A stretch of 64,000 nucleotides of DNA from Neomicrococcus aestuarii (GCF_014201135.1 NZ_JACHDR010000001.1:2542001-2606000), one strand, 5' to 3'; numbered from the stretch's first letter, positions 1 through 9,142 are shown. Made by a program: numbers and translations. The notes: generated from the letters alone by a model not told the origin.

Positions 1-604
1 GATCAGCGGACCATTCAATTTGGTTTGAGTGCAACAGCAGGGGATCGATCTGGAGCTCTTTCGGATACTTCTCCGCGAGGCGATCCGCCACGGCGATGGT
101 CGCGGCCGCGTCAGCAACTGAAGTGTGGGCGTTGATCAACGGAACCTGATAGAACTCGGAAATCGCTACCAGCGTGCGCTTGCCGCGGCGGTACTTATCC
201 ACTTGCTTGTCGATGATGAACGGATCAATCACGGGTCGCGGATCAATTTGGGCCACCCCGTAGCGCTCGGCCTCTTGGCGCAGGACCGTGAAGTCGTAGG
301 GGGCGTTGAAGACCATCACCGGCATGGTCTGGAAGAGCGCGTCCAAGAACTCCGAAATTTCGGTGACCGCTTGGCGTGGATCCATACCGTCCCGCTCGGC
401 GATCTCCGTGGTGACACCGTGAATGTCACTGGCTTCCTCAGGGATGCGGACGCCCGGATTCACGAGCCATTCGCGATGCTGCAGGATCTCCGCCTTCGCG
501 TTGACCACCAGAATCGACGCCGTGACGATTCGTGCGGCGTGTGGATCGCGCCCCGTGGTCTCGAGGTCAAATGCTGCTCGGGGAAGTTCATGCCAGTTGT
601 TCAT
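1..604 (-). CDS. DnaQ-like DEDDh 3'-5' exonuclease (3' end cut by window)
   Basis: Reading the minus strand from ATG at 604 gives a protein of at least 201 residues with no stop before the window edge, so the C-terminus is missing. ExoI motif DLETTG lies at about residues 14-19, an ExoII-like FNAPYDF near residue 100, and an ExoIII-like HTSVADAAATIAVAD further on, i.e. the acidic and histidine residues of DEDDh exonucleases such as the DNA polymerase III epsilon subunit. It probably removes 3' nucleotides as a stand-alone exonuclease in repair or proofreading; no polymerase domain is visible. A TAACTT -10 hexamer ends 6 nt before the ATG, so the mRNA is probably leaderless. The family call is firm, the precise role is not. 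Confidence 0.85.
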   Translation of the reverse strand, partial: MNNWHELPRAAFDLETTGRDPHAARIVTASILVVNAKAEILQHREWLVNPGVRIPEEASDIHGVTTEIAERDGMDPRQAVTEISEFLDALFQTMPVMVFNAPYDFTVLRQEAERYGVAQIDPRPVIDPFIIDKQVDKYRRGKRTLVAISEFYQVPLINAHTSVADAAATIAVADRLAEKYPKELQIDPLLLHSNQIEWSAD

Positions 605-610
605 GGCTCC

Positions 611-616
611 AAGTTA
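611..616 (-). promoter_or_regulatory. -10 element TAACTT, exonuclease gene (leaderless)
   Basis: TAACTT on the minus strand is separated by 6 nt (605-610) from the ATG at 604, so transcription should begin at or next to the start codon. Inferred from position and the TANNNT consensus. Confidence 0.45.
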
Positions 617-697
617 TCGAAGCCTGCACGTTTTTCAGAATGCCACCGCCCGCTGTGGGGATAACCTCCCCACGAAAGCGACGCTGGAAACCGAGCT

Positions 698-708
698 GCG
701 TCGTCGTA
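698..708 (-). repeat. Dispersed motif, exact 11-mer TACGACGACGC
   Basis: Minus-strand copy followed by AGCTCG, in the non-coding gap between two divergent genes. Its last two bases coincide with the first two bases of the predicted -10 of the alkyltransferase-like gene. Confidence 0.6.
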
Positions 709-712
709 ATGT
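707..712 (+). promoter_or_regulatory. -10 element TAATGT, alkyltransferase-like gene (leaderless)
   Basis: TAATGT is followed by 6 nt and then GTG at 719; no Shine-Dalgarno is seen. A weak -35 (TGGAAA, 684-689) sits 17 nt upstream. Confidence 0.45.
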
Positions 713-718
713 CTAAGC

Positions 719-1078
719 GTGCAAGAAAATTACCGGGCCGCCGTTTACGCACTGGTGCGCCTGATTCCGGCGGGAACCGTGCTGTCCTATGGGGATATCG
801 CGGAAATTCTCAGCGAATGGCCTCAACTCCGGGGAGGGCCGCGGCAAGTAGCGAAGATCATGTCCACGAGCGACGGTCAGTTGCCGTGGTGGCGGGTGGT
901 GCGATCGAACGGCACGCTTCCGGCGGATCTTGCCGCGCTTGCACATCCGTCATGGGTTTCCGAGCAGACGCCTGTGCGTGAAACTGGGGACGGCGAGGCG
1001 GCAGTGCGCATAGCGACGGCACGTTGGCAACCGTTAGATGAGGACTTTGACGCGATCGAGCAGGCCGTGACGTTCTAA
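719..1078 (+). CDS. Alkyltransferase-like (ATL) DNA-repair protein, MGMT family
   Basis: A 119-residue protein with the DNA-binding fold of O6-alkylguanine-DNA alkyltransferase: YGDIAEIL helix, an Arg in GGPRQVAKIM that matches the base-flipping arginine, then LPWWRVVRSNG. In active MGMT this loop reads PCHRV with the alkyl-accepting cysteine; here it is PWWRV, so it cannot transfer alkyl groups to itself. Known ATL proteins bind O6-alkylguanine lesions and hand them to nucleotide excision repair; that role is inferred here. It lacks the N-terminal domain of full MGMT. GTG start chosen from the -10 spacing. It precedes adnA on the same strand. Confidence 0.85.
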   Translation: MQENYRAAVYALVRLIPAGTVLSYGDIAEILSEWPQLRGGPRQVAKIMSTSDGQLPWWRVVRSNGTLPADLAALAHPSWVSEQTPVRETGDGEAAVRIATARWQPLDEDFDAIEQAVTF

Positions 1079-1137
1079 GTGTCAGCGGGTGCTGATTGAA
1101 TGGAATTCAGAAACGATGGGTCAACGGCGGGGAGAAA

Positions 1138-4100
1138 ATGCAAGAAGATACAGCGCACCGCTTAGTTCTCGGGGCACCGGGATCTGGGAAGACGACGACG
1201 CTGCTCGGGCTTGCGAGCTCGTCCTTGAGTGCAGGGATGGATCCGTCACGCTTGCTGATTCTGACACCATCACGACTTTCTGCCGGTTCGATTCGCGACC
1301 TACTGAGCGCGCAAGGAAGCGCGCAATTCGCCGAGACGCCCGTACGTTCGTGGCAGTCCTATTCGTTCGACGTCATCCGTCGCGAACGCAACTACTTTGA
1401 TGAAAACGCCTTCGGCTCCCGTGAACGACTCCTCACCGGAGCCGAACAGGATCGCCTCATTGGGCACATCCTCGAGGGGCACGCGCGCGGCATTGGACGC
1501 GACCCAAAGTGGCCAGCCGATCTCGCCGAGGCTGTGCAGACACGCGGATTCCGAGCTGAGCTGCGCGAAGTGTTTGACCGTCTCTCTGAGCGCGGACTAG
1601 CCCCCGAAGCGCTCGGCGACATGGGCCGTGCGGTAGGCCGTCCCGACTGGATCTCCACCGCCTCCGTGTACCGCGAATACCTGGAACTCTTGGGGATCTC
1701 CAACGAGAACGCTTACGACCCCGCAGAACTCATCTCGGCGGCCGCGTTTATCTTGGACGGACGGCCCGAATTCTTGGCCGACGAGCGAGCAGGCCTAGAC
1801 CTCATCATGGTGGACGATGCTCAAGAGATGACCCCGTCACAGTGGGAACTGCTGAACGTTCTGGCCGGTTCAGATCCGGCGCCACGGGTCGTCATGTTTG
1901 CCAGCCCCGAATCCGCGGTCCAAGGCTTCCGCGGTGCGCGCCCAGACATGCTGTCCCGCTTTGATGAGATCTTCGGCGGCAGCGTTCGCGGAGCCGAGAC
2001 TAGCGAGCTTGAAGGCTCCTTCCGCTTGCCTCGATCGATTGCCGCGGCATGGGAGCGTATGGCGCAGTCGATTCCCGTGGCCGTGGGTGGTCGAGGTCGT
2101 CAAGCCCTGCGGGAAGGTCAAGAAGATGGCATCGCGAAGGTAGCCCTCGTTGATACGCCGCTTCATGAAGAGCGAATGGTGGCCAACAGACTCCTTGAAG
2201 CCTTCGTTGACGAGGGGCTGCCCTGGGATCGCATGGTGGTGATCGCACGCCACGGGCAACGGTTGCGGACGCTCTCGCGTCATCTGAGCATTCAGGGAAT
2301 TCCGGTAGCGGTGCCGCCGTCTGAGATCCCACTCAAGGATGCGCCGGCCGTGCGTCCGCTGCTGGATCTCATGATGCTAGCCCCCACACCTCTGCTAACG
2401 CTGGGGGATGAGGACGGCGTCATGGACGTGGTGCGCCGTCAAGGTCTCGAGGATCGCGTGGCATTGATTGAGTCCTTGCTGGCTTCACGCTACGGCGAAG
2501 CCACCGTGATGGACGTGCGCAGAATCCGCCGCGGACTGCTCAACCGTGAACGCGCCGGGAACGGGTTGCGAGGTTCCACGGAACTTCTCGCCGCTTACTT
2601 CGAAGAGCAGGTTTTCGGTGAGCCCGGCGACGAAGAGATGTGGAAGCTTGCGGGCAACAGGTCTCGTGGCATCTTGCGGGTGCTCAGCATGGCGCGCGCC
2701 GGACTAGCCGAACAAGCTAAGCCAGGAGCCACACCGCAGACCGTCCTCTGGGCCATCTGGGAGGCCGCGCGTTTAGCGGATGAATGGCAAGAACGCGTGC
2801 TTGCGGGCGAGAAACAGGGCGTTTCTGCTGAGGACATCGACCGCGCAAATGCAGACCTCGACGCTGTCATGTCTCTGACCCAAGCCGCGGAACGCTTCAG
2901 CTCTCAGAACCCGGGTGCCAGCGCGCGCCAGTTCGCAGAGTTCTTGCTGGATCAAGACGTGCCTATGGATACCCTCGCGCGGCCATCGCACATAGCGCCT
3001 GGCGTGGAAGTTCTTACGCCAGCAAACGCCGCCGGACGGGAATGGGACCTTGTCATCGTGGTGGGTCTTCAAGAGGGCATGTGGCCCAATACGCGCTTGC
3101 GCGGAGCGCTCCTCGGTGCTGACGCCATCGCTGATGTTGCAGACTACGGAACCGAAATTCTGGGGCAGAGGACCTACTCGACTCTGTTGAACGCCGTGCG
3201 CGCAGATGAGCTCAGGCTCTTCGCCGTGGCTTGCAGTCGGGCGCGCAAAGAACTTCTATGCATAGGCGTGAGTAGCGAAGAATCCGCGCCGTCATCCTTC
3301 CTGGACTTCGTTGACCCCTGGACGGATCCAGAGTCAGCCCGGCCAATCACCCCTGTAAAGCGTCCTCGAACCCTGCCCGGCATGGTGGGGTACCTCCGCC
3401 GAACAGCCGAGGAGGCCCTCGAAGCTGACCCATCCGGTACCGACCCTCGCTCGGTGTCTTTGGTTCACGATTTGGGACTTGTCCTGTCCCTGCTGGCGTC
3501 TGCCGCGCCACCGGTGCGCGGAGCGGACCCCAACGAGTGGTGGGGATTGCTCGAGCTCTCTTCCGACCAGCCGGTGACGCCTCTCGACGAGCCCGTAGGC
3601 GTTTCGCCTTCCAAAGTGGAAATGGCGCTGAAGAGTCCGCTTGCCTGGTTTGTTTCAGCCTCGGGTGGTGAAGAGATTCGTGAGATCGCCGCGAGCGCCC
3701 TCGGAAGCCTGGTTCACGCTATTGCCGAAGAGTATCCCGACGCGCCTCGTGATGTCCTTCTGGAAGCCTTGGAACAGCGGTGGCACACGTTAGGACTTGA
3801 CGATTCTTGGATCTCCCACAGCCTGCGAGTCCGGGCCGAGCACATCATCGATCTCCTCGCTCAGTACTTCTCCAAGTCCATCAGGGAAAAGCGGACAGTG
3901 GAGCATCGAGAACTTCGTTTTGAGGCACGACTTGAGGCCGAGCACAGGTCACGCACTGCTATAGTCAGTGGGTCAATTGACCGTCTCGAGGTGGGAGAGG
4001 ACGGCCTTCCGCTCGTCGTGGATCTGAAGACGGGAGGCTCTGCAATCGCCAATGGTGATGCCGTGGAGAATCCTCAGATGGCCACCTATCAAGCCGCGAT

Positions 4101-4368
4101 TGTTGAAGGCGCAATTCCGAGCGTTGGGCAGCAGACAGCTGGTGCAAAGCTCGTGTATGTGGGTGTAACGGGGGTCAGCCCCAGCGAACGCGATCAGCCC
4201 GGAATTGACCCGGGGGACAACTGGGCCAAAGATCTGGTGCTCAAGGCTGCCGAATTGATGGGGGACTCGCAGTTCGAGTCAATCCACCCCAAGGGAGAAA
4301 ACGGAAATTGCCGAGTGGGCTTGATGTGCCCATTGTGTGCGAGCGGAAGGCAAGTGACGCAACCATGA
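1138..4368 (+). CDS. adnA: AdnA-type helicase-nuclease subunit
   Basis: A UvrD/Rep-type superfamily 1 motor fused to a C-terminal RecB-like nuclease, about 1076 residues, close to mycobacterial AdnA. Walker A GAPGSGKTTT is at about residues 11-20. The Walker B region reads MVDDAQEM instead of canonical DExQ, in line with the AdnA motor being the weaker one. The nuclease motif VDLKTG is near residue 961, and three cysteines cluster near the C-terminus. With AdnB it should resect double-strand breaks for recombination. ATG 1138 has GGGGAG just upstream; an in-frame ATG at 1096 would add 14 residues. The TGA overlaps the ATG of adnB (ATGA), so translation is probably coupled. The Walker A codons contain a copy of the dispersed motif (1192-1201). 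Confidence 0.88.
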   Translation: MQEDTAHRLVLGAPGSGKTTTLLGLASSSLSAGMDPSRLLILTPSRLSAGSIRDLLSAQGSAQFAETPVRSWQSYSFDVIRRERNYFDENAFGSRERLLTGAEQDRLIGHILEGHARGIGRDPKWPADLAEAVQTRGFRAELREVFDRLSERGLAPEALGDMGRAVGRPDWISTASVYREYLELLGISNENAYDPAELISAAAFILDGRPEFLADERAGLDLIMVDDAQEMTPSQWELLNVLAGSDPAPRVVMFASPESAVQGFRGARPDMLSRFDEIFGGSVRGAETSELEGSFRLPRSIAAAWERMAQSIPVAVGGRGRQALREGQEDGIAKVALVDTPLHEERMVANRLLEAFVDEGLPWDRMVVIARHGQRLRTLSRHLSIQGIPVAVPPSEIPLKDAPAVRPLLDLMMLAPTPLLTLGDEDGVMDVVRRQGLEDRVALIESLLASRYGEATVMDVRRIRRGLLNRERAGNGLRGSTELLAAYFEEQVFGEPGDEEMWKLAGNRSRGILRVLSMARAGLAEQAKPGATPQTVLWAIWEAARLADEWQERVLAGEKQGVSAEDIDRANADLDAVMSLTQAAERFSSQNPGASARQFAEFLLDQDVPMDTLARPSHIAPGVEVLTPANAAGREWDLVIVVGLQEGMWPNTRLRGALLGADAIADVADYGTEILGQRTYSTLLNAVRADELRLFAVACSRARKELLCIGVSSEESAPSSFLDFVDPWTDPESARPITPVKRPRTLPGMVGYLRRTAEEALEADPSGTDPRSVSLVHDLGLVLSLLASAAPPVRGADPNEWWGLLELSSDQPVTPLDEPVGVSPSKVEMALKSPLAWFVSASGGEEIREIAASALGSLVHAIAEEYPDAPRDVLLEALEQRWHTLGLDDSWISHSLRVRAEHIIDLLAQYFSKSIREKRTVEHRELRFEARLEAEHRSRTAIVSGSIDRLEVGEDGLPLVVDLKTGGSAIANGDAVENPQMATYQAAIVEGAIPSVGQQTAGAKLVYVGVTGVSPSERDQPGIDPGDNWAKDLVLKAAELMGDSQFESIHPKGENGNCRVGLMCPLCASGRQVTQP
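1192..1201 (+). repeat. Dispersed motif core ACGACGACGC (in adnA)
   Basis: Core copy read as Thr-Thr-Thr in the Walker A loop. This copy may be explained by protein constraint and threonine codon choice. Confidence 0.4.
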
Positions 4369-7300
4369 ACAACCAACCACTCGTCAACGAAGCATCAGTG
4401 AAATACTCGCCTCACGAGCTCGCCGCCGTGTTGAATCAGTACCGCGGCAAACAGATTTTCCCTACGGAAGATCAGGCGCGGATCATTGAGAGTCCGCTCG
4501 AACCGCTCTTGGTGGTGGCCGGCGCGGGTTCCGGAAAGACTGCGACCATGGCTGACCGCGTGGTGTGGATCGTTGCCAATGGCTTCGCCAAACCGGAAGA
4601 GATTCTTGGCGTGACCTTTACCCGTAAAGCCGCGGGCGAGCTCACGGCACGCATCAACGCACAATTGGACATGCTTCGACGTGCTGGGATCGGTCCGATG
4701 GAGGACACCCCAGTTCCGCCCAGCATCTCCACCTACCACTCGTACGCTGGCGATCTGGTCAAGGACTACGGTCTGCGACTCGGGGTTGAACCGGACGCGC
4801 GGCTTCTGGGCGAGGCCGAAGCGTGGCAAATCGCGCACAGGATTGTTCGCAATTATTCGGGCAATCTCGAAAGCGTCGAGAACTCGAATGCCAGCACCCT
4901 GACCCAGGCCGTGCTGAAGTTTTCCGGGGAGCTCGCGGAGCATCAGGTTTCTCAGGAGCAGGCTCGAGACTACTTGAAATCACTTCGCTTGCAGCTAGAA
5001 GCGCTTCCCCTCGGACGAAAAAAGAGAATCGCAGCTGACACGAAGCTTCTCGGCAAGCTGCTTGAGCGGGAAATTGTCGCCGAGCTCGTGGGCGCCTACC
5101 AACGGTACAAGCACGAACACGACTTCCTGGACTTCGGTGACTTGATAGCCATTGCGGCAGATATTGCTGAGAGGGTCCCCGTTGCCCGTCAGACCGAGCG
5201 TGACCGCTTCAAAGTGGTGCTCCTGGACGAATTCCAAGACACCTCACACGCGCAGATGGTGTTGTTCTCGAAGATCTTCGGCGACGGTCATCCCGTAACC
5301 GCTGTGGGTGACCCGAACCAGTCCATCTACGGATTCCGCGGCGCTTCTGCTGGCCAGCTCAACGAGTTCCCGCTTCAGTTCCCGCTGGTACAACCAGACG
5401 GTAATCGCGAGCGAGCAAAGGTCGCCTACCTCACCACAGCATGGCGCAATTCCCGTACGGTCTTGAGCGCAGCAAATCAGGTGGCAGCACCACTGTTGAC
5501 CGCCTCGATGGCGGACGGCCGCAGTGTTCCACTCAAGAAGCTCACCGAAAGCCCGGCAGCAACGGAAGGGCGAGTGCACATTGCGTTCGTTGAAACCGAA
5601 GTCGCCGAAGCGCGGCTGATCGCCGAGCAACTGGATCTCGAGCTCAGGCCTGGGCTTGAAGGAAAAGAGCCGTTGAAGTCTGCGGCGGTTTTGAGCCGCA
5701 CCAAGGCGGGCTTCGCTGCCATTGCCGATGCGTTGGACGAACGTGGGCTGCCCTACGAGACCACCGGATTGGGTGGGTTGTTGGATGCCCCAGAGGTCGG
5801 TGTCATTGTCAGCACGCTTCAGATCATCTCTAATCCTCATCGCCCTGATCACTTGTGGCGCTTGCTTGCGGGCGCGCGATGGCGTTTGGGTGCCGCGGAT
5901 CTGATTGCGTTGAATGATTGGTCCAGAGAGCTTGAACGACGACGCAGCCCGCGTCAAGCGGTAGCGGATGATGCGGACACACCACTTTTTGCAACGGAAT
6001 TGCTGGAGTCGGCTTCGCTGATTGAGGCCATTGAGGAGCTTCCGCGCACCGATTGGGTGAGTAGCCGTAGCGGCAGAACGCTGTCTGCCGTCGCTCGGGA
6101 ACGACTCCAGACTTTATCTGCTGAGCTCAAGAGCCTGCGGCGCCACGCGCACGATGATCTGGGAGATCTGGTGCGACTCGTTGAGCGCACCACCAATCTC
6201 GATATCGAGTTGGATGCCAAACCAGGGGTCAACCACCACTCGGCGCGGAAGCAGCTTGATGCGTTCTTTGATGTGGTGGACGAATTTGTGCGTGCTGCAG
6301 ATCGCCCGCGTCTTCAAGAGTTCCTGGACTGGGTGGACGCTGCCGCGGAACATGAAAACGGACTGGATCTGGCTCCGGACGAACCGAAGCCGGGCACCAT
6401 TCAGATCCTTACCGTTCACTCGTCGAAGGGACTCGAATGGGATGTTGTGGCTGTCCCGTCCATGACGGCTAAGAAATTCCCGTCGATGTCGAATTCATCG
6501 CGGTGGACGGTGGGTTCTTCCGCCTTGCCGTGGGAGCTTCGCGGTGACCACAGGTCCCTCCCGCAATGGCGAACGGACGGAGAGACACTCAAAGAAGTTG
6601 TTGAAGCAGAGAAGGCGTACGCGGAGGATGAGAAAGAGCATCGAGAGAACGAGGAGCGGCGCCTCGCCTACGTGGCCCTAACTCGGGCAAAGGACTTGTT
6701 GTTATGCACTGCCGCCGCCTACTACGGTGCGGCCGTCAAACCACACGAACCCTCTCCATTCCTCTTAGAAGTGAAGGAACTGAGCGACAACACCCTGAAA
6801 GAAAGCTCGGACGCAACCTCAGTACGCGTGCTGGAGTGGCTCGAAGAAGACGAAATCCCAGCAGACAACCCTGAAGCGGGACGTGAAAGCGCGGCCGCCT
6901 GGCCTTTCGACCCGCTTGCCGGGCCTACGGTGACGGAAAGGGGACCGCAGCTTGAAGTGCCGATCGTCAAAGAGCCGCTGAACTCACGTCGGCCTGCGCT
7001 GACCACACTCGCCCGTCTAGTTCGCGATGGCTTCGAGCCGTGGGAGACGCTGAGAACTCAGCCGGGATCGGATCCTTCAAGCTTGATGCAATCAGATCTT
7101 GGCAAGGACCTTCTTCAGGAGACCCTCGCCGTGTTGACCCGACGCATGGAACTTTCGGGTTCTCGCGCAATTCACTCGGTGGGTGTACCAAAGCACTTGA
7201 GCCCGTCGATGCTCGTGGAAGCGGCCTCCAATGCCGAAGCCGCTCAACGTCAATACTTGCGGCCCGTGCCCTCGCGTCCATCAAAGGAAGCGCACTTGGG

Positions 7301-7781
7301 CAACCTCTTCCACGAGTGGGTGGAGCGGTTCTACAAAACGCCTGTGCTCTTGGACCTCGAAGATGTCATGCCAGCCTCGGACGAGGAATCCTTGCAGCAG
7401 CTCGAAGTACTCAAAGACAAGTTCCGGGCCTCCGAATGGTCCTCGAAACAAGCTGAGGAAGTGGAAGTCCCCTTCGATCAGCTGGTCGCAGGAGTACCCG
7501 TTCGAGGGCGCATCGACGCCGTGTTCAAACACGGAGACACCTTTGAGATCGTGGACTGGAAAACCGGCCACGTCCCATCCGGCCAGGACCGGGAAAACAA
7601 GAAGGTTCAGCTGTCCATGTACCGGCTAGCGTTCGCACGCAGTCGCGGAGTAGACCCGGAAAAGGTCAGCGCGGCGTTCTATTACGTGAACCACGGCCAG
7701 ACGTTACGTTTTACGGAGTTCCATTCCGAAGCTGAACTCGAAGCGCTGATCGACACCTACAGGTCGGCGTCGACGAACTAG
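4365..7781 (+). CDS. adnB: AdnB-type helicase-nuclease subunit
   Basis: About 1138 residues. UvrD motor motifs are intact: Walker A GAGSGKTA near residue 53, LDEFQDTSHAQ near 285, VGDPNQSIYGFRGA, YVALTRAKDLL, so this is the lead motor. The C-terminal RecB-type nuclease has GRIDAVF followed by VDWKTG near residue 1063 and a QLSMYRLAF helix. It forms the AdnAB heterodimer that unwinds and cuts DNA ends. ATG 4365 overlaps the adnA stop; an upstream in-frame ATG at 4308 would lie inside adnA and is unlikely. The TAG overlaps the stop of the convergent APH-fold gene (7778-7781), leaving no room for a terminator between them. A core repeat copy lies at 5936-5945 as Arg codons. Confidence 0.9.
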   Translation: MNNQPLVNEASVKYSPHELAAVLNQYRGKQIFPTEDQARIIESPLEPLLVVAGAGSGKTATMADRVVWIVANGFAKPEEILGVTFTRKAAGELTARINAQLDMLRRAGIGPMEDTPVPPSISTYHSYAGDLVKDYGLRLGVEPDARLLGEAEAWQIAHRIVRNYSGNLESVENSNASTLTQAVLKFSGELAEHQVSQEQARDYLKSLRLQLEALPLGRKKRIAADTKLLGKLLEREIVAELVGAYQRYKHEHDFLDFGDLIAIAADIAERVPVARQTERDRFKVVLLDEFQDTSHAQMVLFSKIFGDGHPVTAVGDPNQSIYGFRGASAGQLNEFPLQFPLVQPDGNRERAKVAYLTTAWRNSRTVLSAANQVAAPLLTASMADGRSVPLKKLTESPAATEGRVHIAFVETEVAEARLIAEQLDLELRPGLEGKEPLKSAAVLSRTKAGFAAIADALDERGLPYETTGLGGLLDAPEVGVIVSTLQIISNPHRPDHLWRLLAGARWRLGAADLIALNDWSRELERRRSPRQAVADDADTPLFATELLESASLIEAIEELPRTDWVSSRSGRTLSAVARERLQTLSAELKSLRRHAHDDLGDLVRLVERTTNLDIELDAKPGVNHHSARKQLDAFFDVVDEFVRAADRPRLQEFLDWVDAAAEHENGLDLAPDEPKPGTIQILTVHSSKGLEWDVVAVPSMTAKKFPSMSNSSRWTVGSSALPWELRGDHRSLPQWRTDGETLKEVVEAEKAYAEDEKEHRENEERRLAYVALTRAKDLLLCTAAAYYGAAVKPHEPSPFLLEVKELSDNTLKESSDATSVRVLEWLEEDEIPADNPEAGRESAAAWPFDPLAGPTVTERGPQLEVPIVKEPLNSRRPALTTLARLVRDGFEPWETLRTQPGSDPSSLMQSDLGKDLLQETLAVLTRRMELSGSRAIHSVGVPKHLSPSMLVEAASNAEAAQRQYLRPVPSRPSKEAHLGNLFHEWVERFYKTPVLLDLEDVMPASDEESLQQLEVLKDKFRASEWSSKQAEEVEVPFDQLVAGVPVRGRIDAVFKHGDTFEIVDWKTGHVPSGQDRENKKVQLSMYRLAFARSRGVDPEKVSAAFYYVNHGQTLRFTEFHSEAELEALIDTYRSASTN
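5936..5945 (+). repeat. Dispersed motif core ACGACGACGC (in adnB)
   Basis: Core copy followed by AGCCC, read as Arg-Arg-Arg-Ser in a poorly conserved linker. The frame differs from copies that encode Asp-Asp-Ala. Confidence 0.5.
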
Positions 7782-9025
7782 CGCTGGTCTGAATCCTTGG
7801 CGTTGGCTGGCTCGGAAGCTTCCGGGTCAGCCTCGTCTTCCTCAACGCTGATCTCGGAAGAATCCTCGTTCGAAATCGTCACCGGGGACTCTTCGGAATC
7901 GTCCTCAGACTCAGGCTCAGACTCAGGCTCAGACTCAGCCACGGACTCAGAGTCTTCCTCGTCAGCCGCAACGTCGGCGTCACCTACGGGGACCACAGCG
8001 ATAGACGAAGTCTCGTCGCTGACGGAAGCTGCGTCGTCGTCCTCAAGAACGGAAACCGTAGGGGAGTGAGCTGGCATCTGAGGCTGCTCAATCACGCTGA
8101 TCGGCTGACCGCCGAACTCGCGGATGTCCTTATCCAAATCCTCCAGCATGTGCTGGGCCTCGGTGATGGATTCCTCGTCGCCGGAAGCAATTGATCGAGA
8201 GAGCCACTGCGCCAGCGCAAACTCAGCGGCAAGGGCGGCACGACGGGACAAGTGTGGGTCGGCATGTTCGCCGCGTTCGGCAACGTAGGCGTCCATAACG
8301 CTCGTAACAAACGCGGAGTCCTGGCACGCCTGCAACCACGCGAAATCATCGGCCGGGTCGCCTACATGAACATCCGTCCACCCTGAAATAGCCACCACAC
8401 GGGAATCGTTGATGAGGAAGCTCTCCTCATGCAGATCACCGTGAACCAACGTGGGGTTGAACCGCCAAAGATTGACGTCTTCGAGAGCGTGCTCCCAACG
8501 GCGCAACAGCGTGACGGGAATCTTCCCGGTCATCGCAGCCTGATCAAGCTCGTTGAGCCGGCGCTGGCGAAATTCTTCCGCAGAGTATGAGGGGAAGTCG
8601 CCACGTTCGGCAACGTCATCCGGCAAACCGTGGACCGCGGCAAGCGCGCGACCCAACTGAATGGCAGTGGATTCGCCAAGAATCGCCATGCCATCGAGGT
8701 CATAATGCGTGCCTTGCACGTGGTTGTACACAAACGTTCGCAAGGCACCCTGGCGGATAGTTCCCACCACAGACGGAATCAAAAACGGCAATTCCGCGCG
8801 CACAGCAGGTGAAAATGCGTGGAGTACGGTGAGCTCTCGTTCGAGCCGCATGGAGGCTTCTTCGTGCCGAGGAGCACGCACACGCCAACGCTGGTTGGCG
8901 TCGTCGACGATCATGGCCGAGTCAAAATCCTCGGGCTCATCTGGGATCGAGGCCACGCCAGCGGGAGTGAGGCCGGGCACGGCGGCAGTCGCAAGGGCCG
9001 CAAGTTCCATAGCTGTCCGTTTCAC
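7778..9025 (-). CDS. APH-fold phosphotransferase family protein with acidic tail
   Basis: About 415 residues. The kinase-like fold is recognised by LVHGDLHEESFLI (catalytic loop, usually HGDxxxxN) and ISGWTDVHVGDPADDFAWL (metal-binding DW/GDP region), as in aminoglycoside and macrolide phosphotransferases. The substrate is unknown; the gene sits in a DNA-repair neighbourhood, so drug resistance should not be assumed. The metal-ligand Asn of the catalytic loop is not in its usual place and DW is GW, so activity is uncertain. From about residue 320 the protein is low-complexity and rich in Glu, Ser and Asp, with ESEPESEP repeats. GTG 9025 is preferred because a TACGGT -10 lies 7 nt upstream; GTG 9034 and ATG 9010 are alternatives. 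Confidence 0.75.
   Translation of the reverse strand: MKRTAMELAALATAAVPGLTPAGVASIPDEPEDFDSAMIVDDANQRWRVRAPRHEEASMRLERELTVLHAFSPAVRAELPFLIPSVVGTIRQGALRTFVYNHVQGTHYDLDGMAILGESTAIQLGRALAAVHGLPDDVAERGDFPSYSAEEFRQRRLNELDQAAMTGKIPVTLLRRWEHALEDVNLWRFNPTLVHGDLHEESFLINDSRVVAISGWTDVHVGDPADDFAWLQACQDSAFVTSVMDAYVAERGEHADPHLSRRAALAAEFALAQWLSRSIASGDEESITEAQHMLEDLDKDIREFGGQPISVIEQPQMPAHSPTVSVLEDDDAASVSDETSSIAVVPVGDADVAADEEDSESVAESEPESEPESEDDSEESPVTISNEDSSEISVEEDEADPEASEPANAKDSDQR
7904..7938 (-). repeat. Short tandem repeat, 12-bp unit (acidic tail)
   Basis: About three copies of a 12-bp unit (TCAGACTCAGGC on the plus strand) encode Glu-Ser-Glu-Pro repeats in the APH-fold protein. Such repeats can change copy number by slippage while keeping frame. 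Confidence 0.8.
8024..8040 (-). repeat. Dispersed motif, long form ACGACGACGCAGCTTCC
   Basis: Minus-strand 17-bp copy identical to those at 36744, 40877 and 52035. It encodes Asp-Asp-Asp-Ala-Ala-Ser in the disordered tail of the APH-fold protein. Confidence 0.75.
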
Positions 9026-9032
9026 ACATTCC

Positions 9033-9038
9033 ACCGTA
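9033..9038 (-). promoter_or_regulatory. -10 element TACGGT, APH-fold gene (leaderless)
   Basis: TACGGT on the minus strand lies 7 nt before GTG 9025. It sits about 90 bp from the divergent nudC promoter. Confidence 0.4.
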
Positions 9039-9130
9039 GACGTTTTCTAGCGCTCCCGTTGCGCGCTTGCGGGCGAGTCGCAGTTACTCACAGTGTTCTT
9101 GTGGGCGATGTAAGTGTCAGGAAGGGTGGG

Positions 9131-9136
9131 TACGGT
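9131..9136 (+). promoter_or_regulatory. -10 element TACGGT, nudC (leaderless)
   Basis: TACGGT then 6 nt then GTG 9143. The same hexamer serves the divergent gene. Confidence 0.45.
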
Positions 9137-9142
9137 AGAGGG

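Noticed and set aside
1096-1137. Earlier ATG for adnA
   Set aside because: The 14 extra residues lack any family resemblance and ATG 1138 has a GGGGAG site, although the short spacing leaves some doubt.
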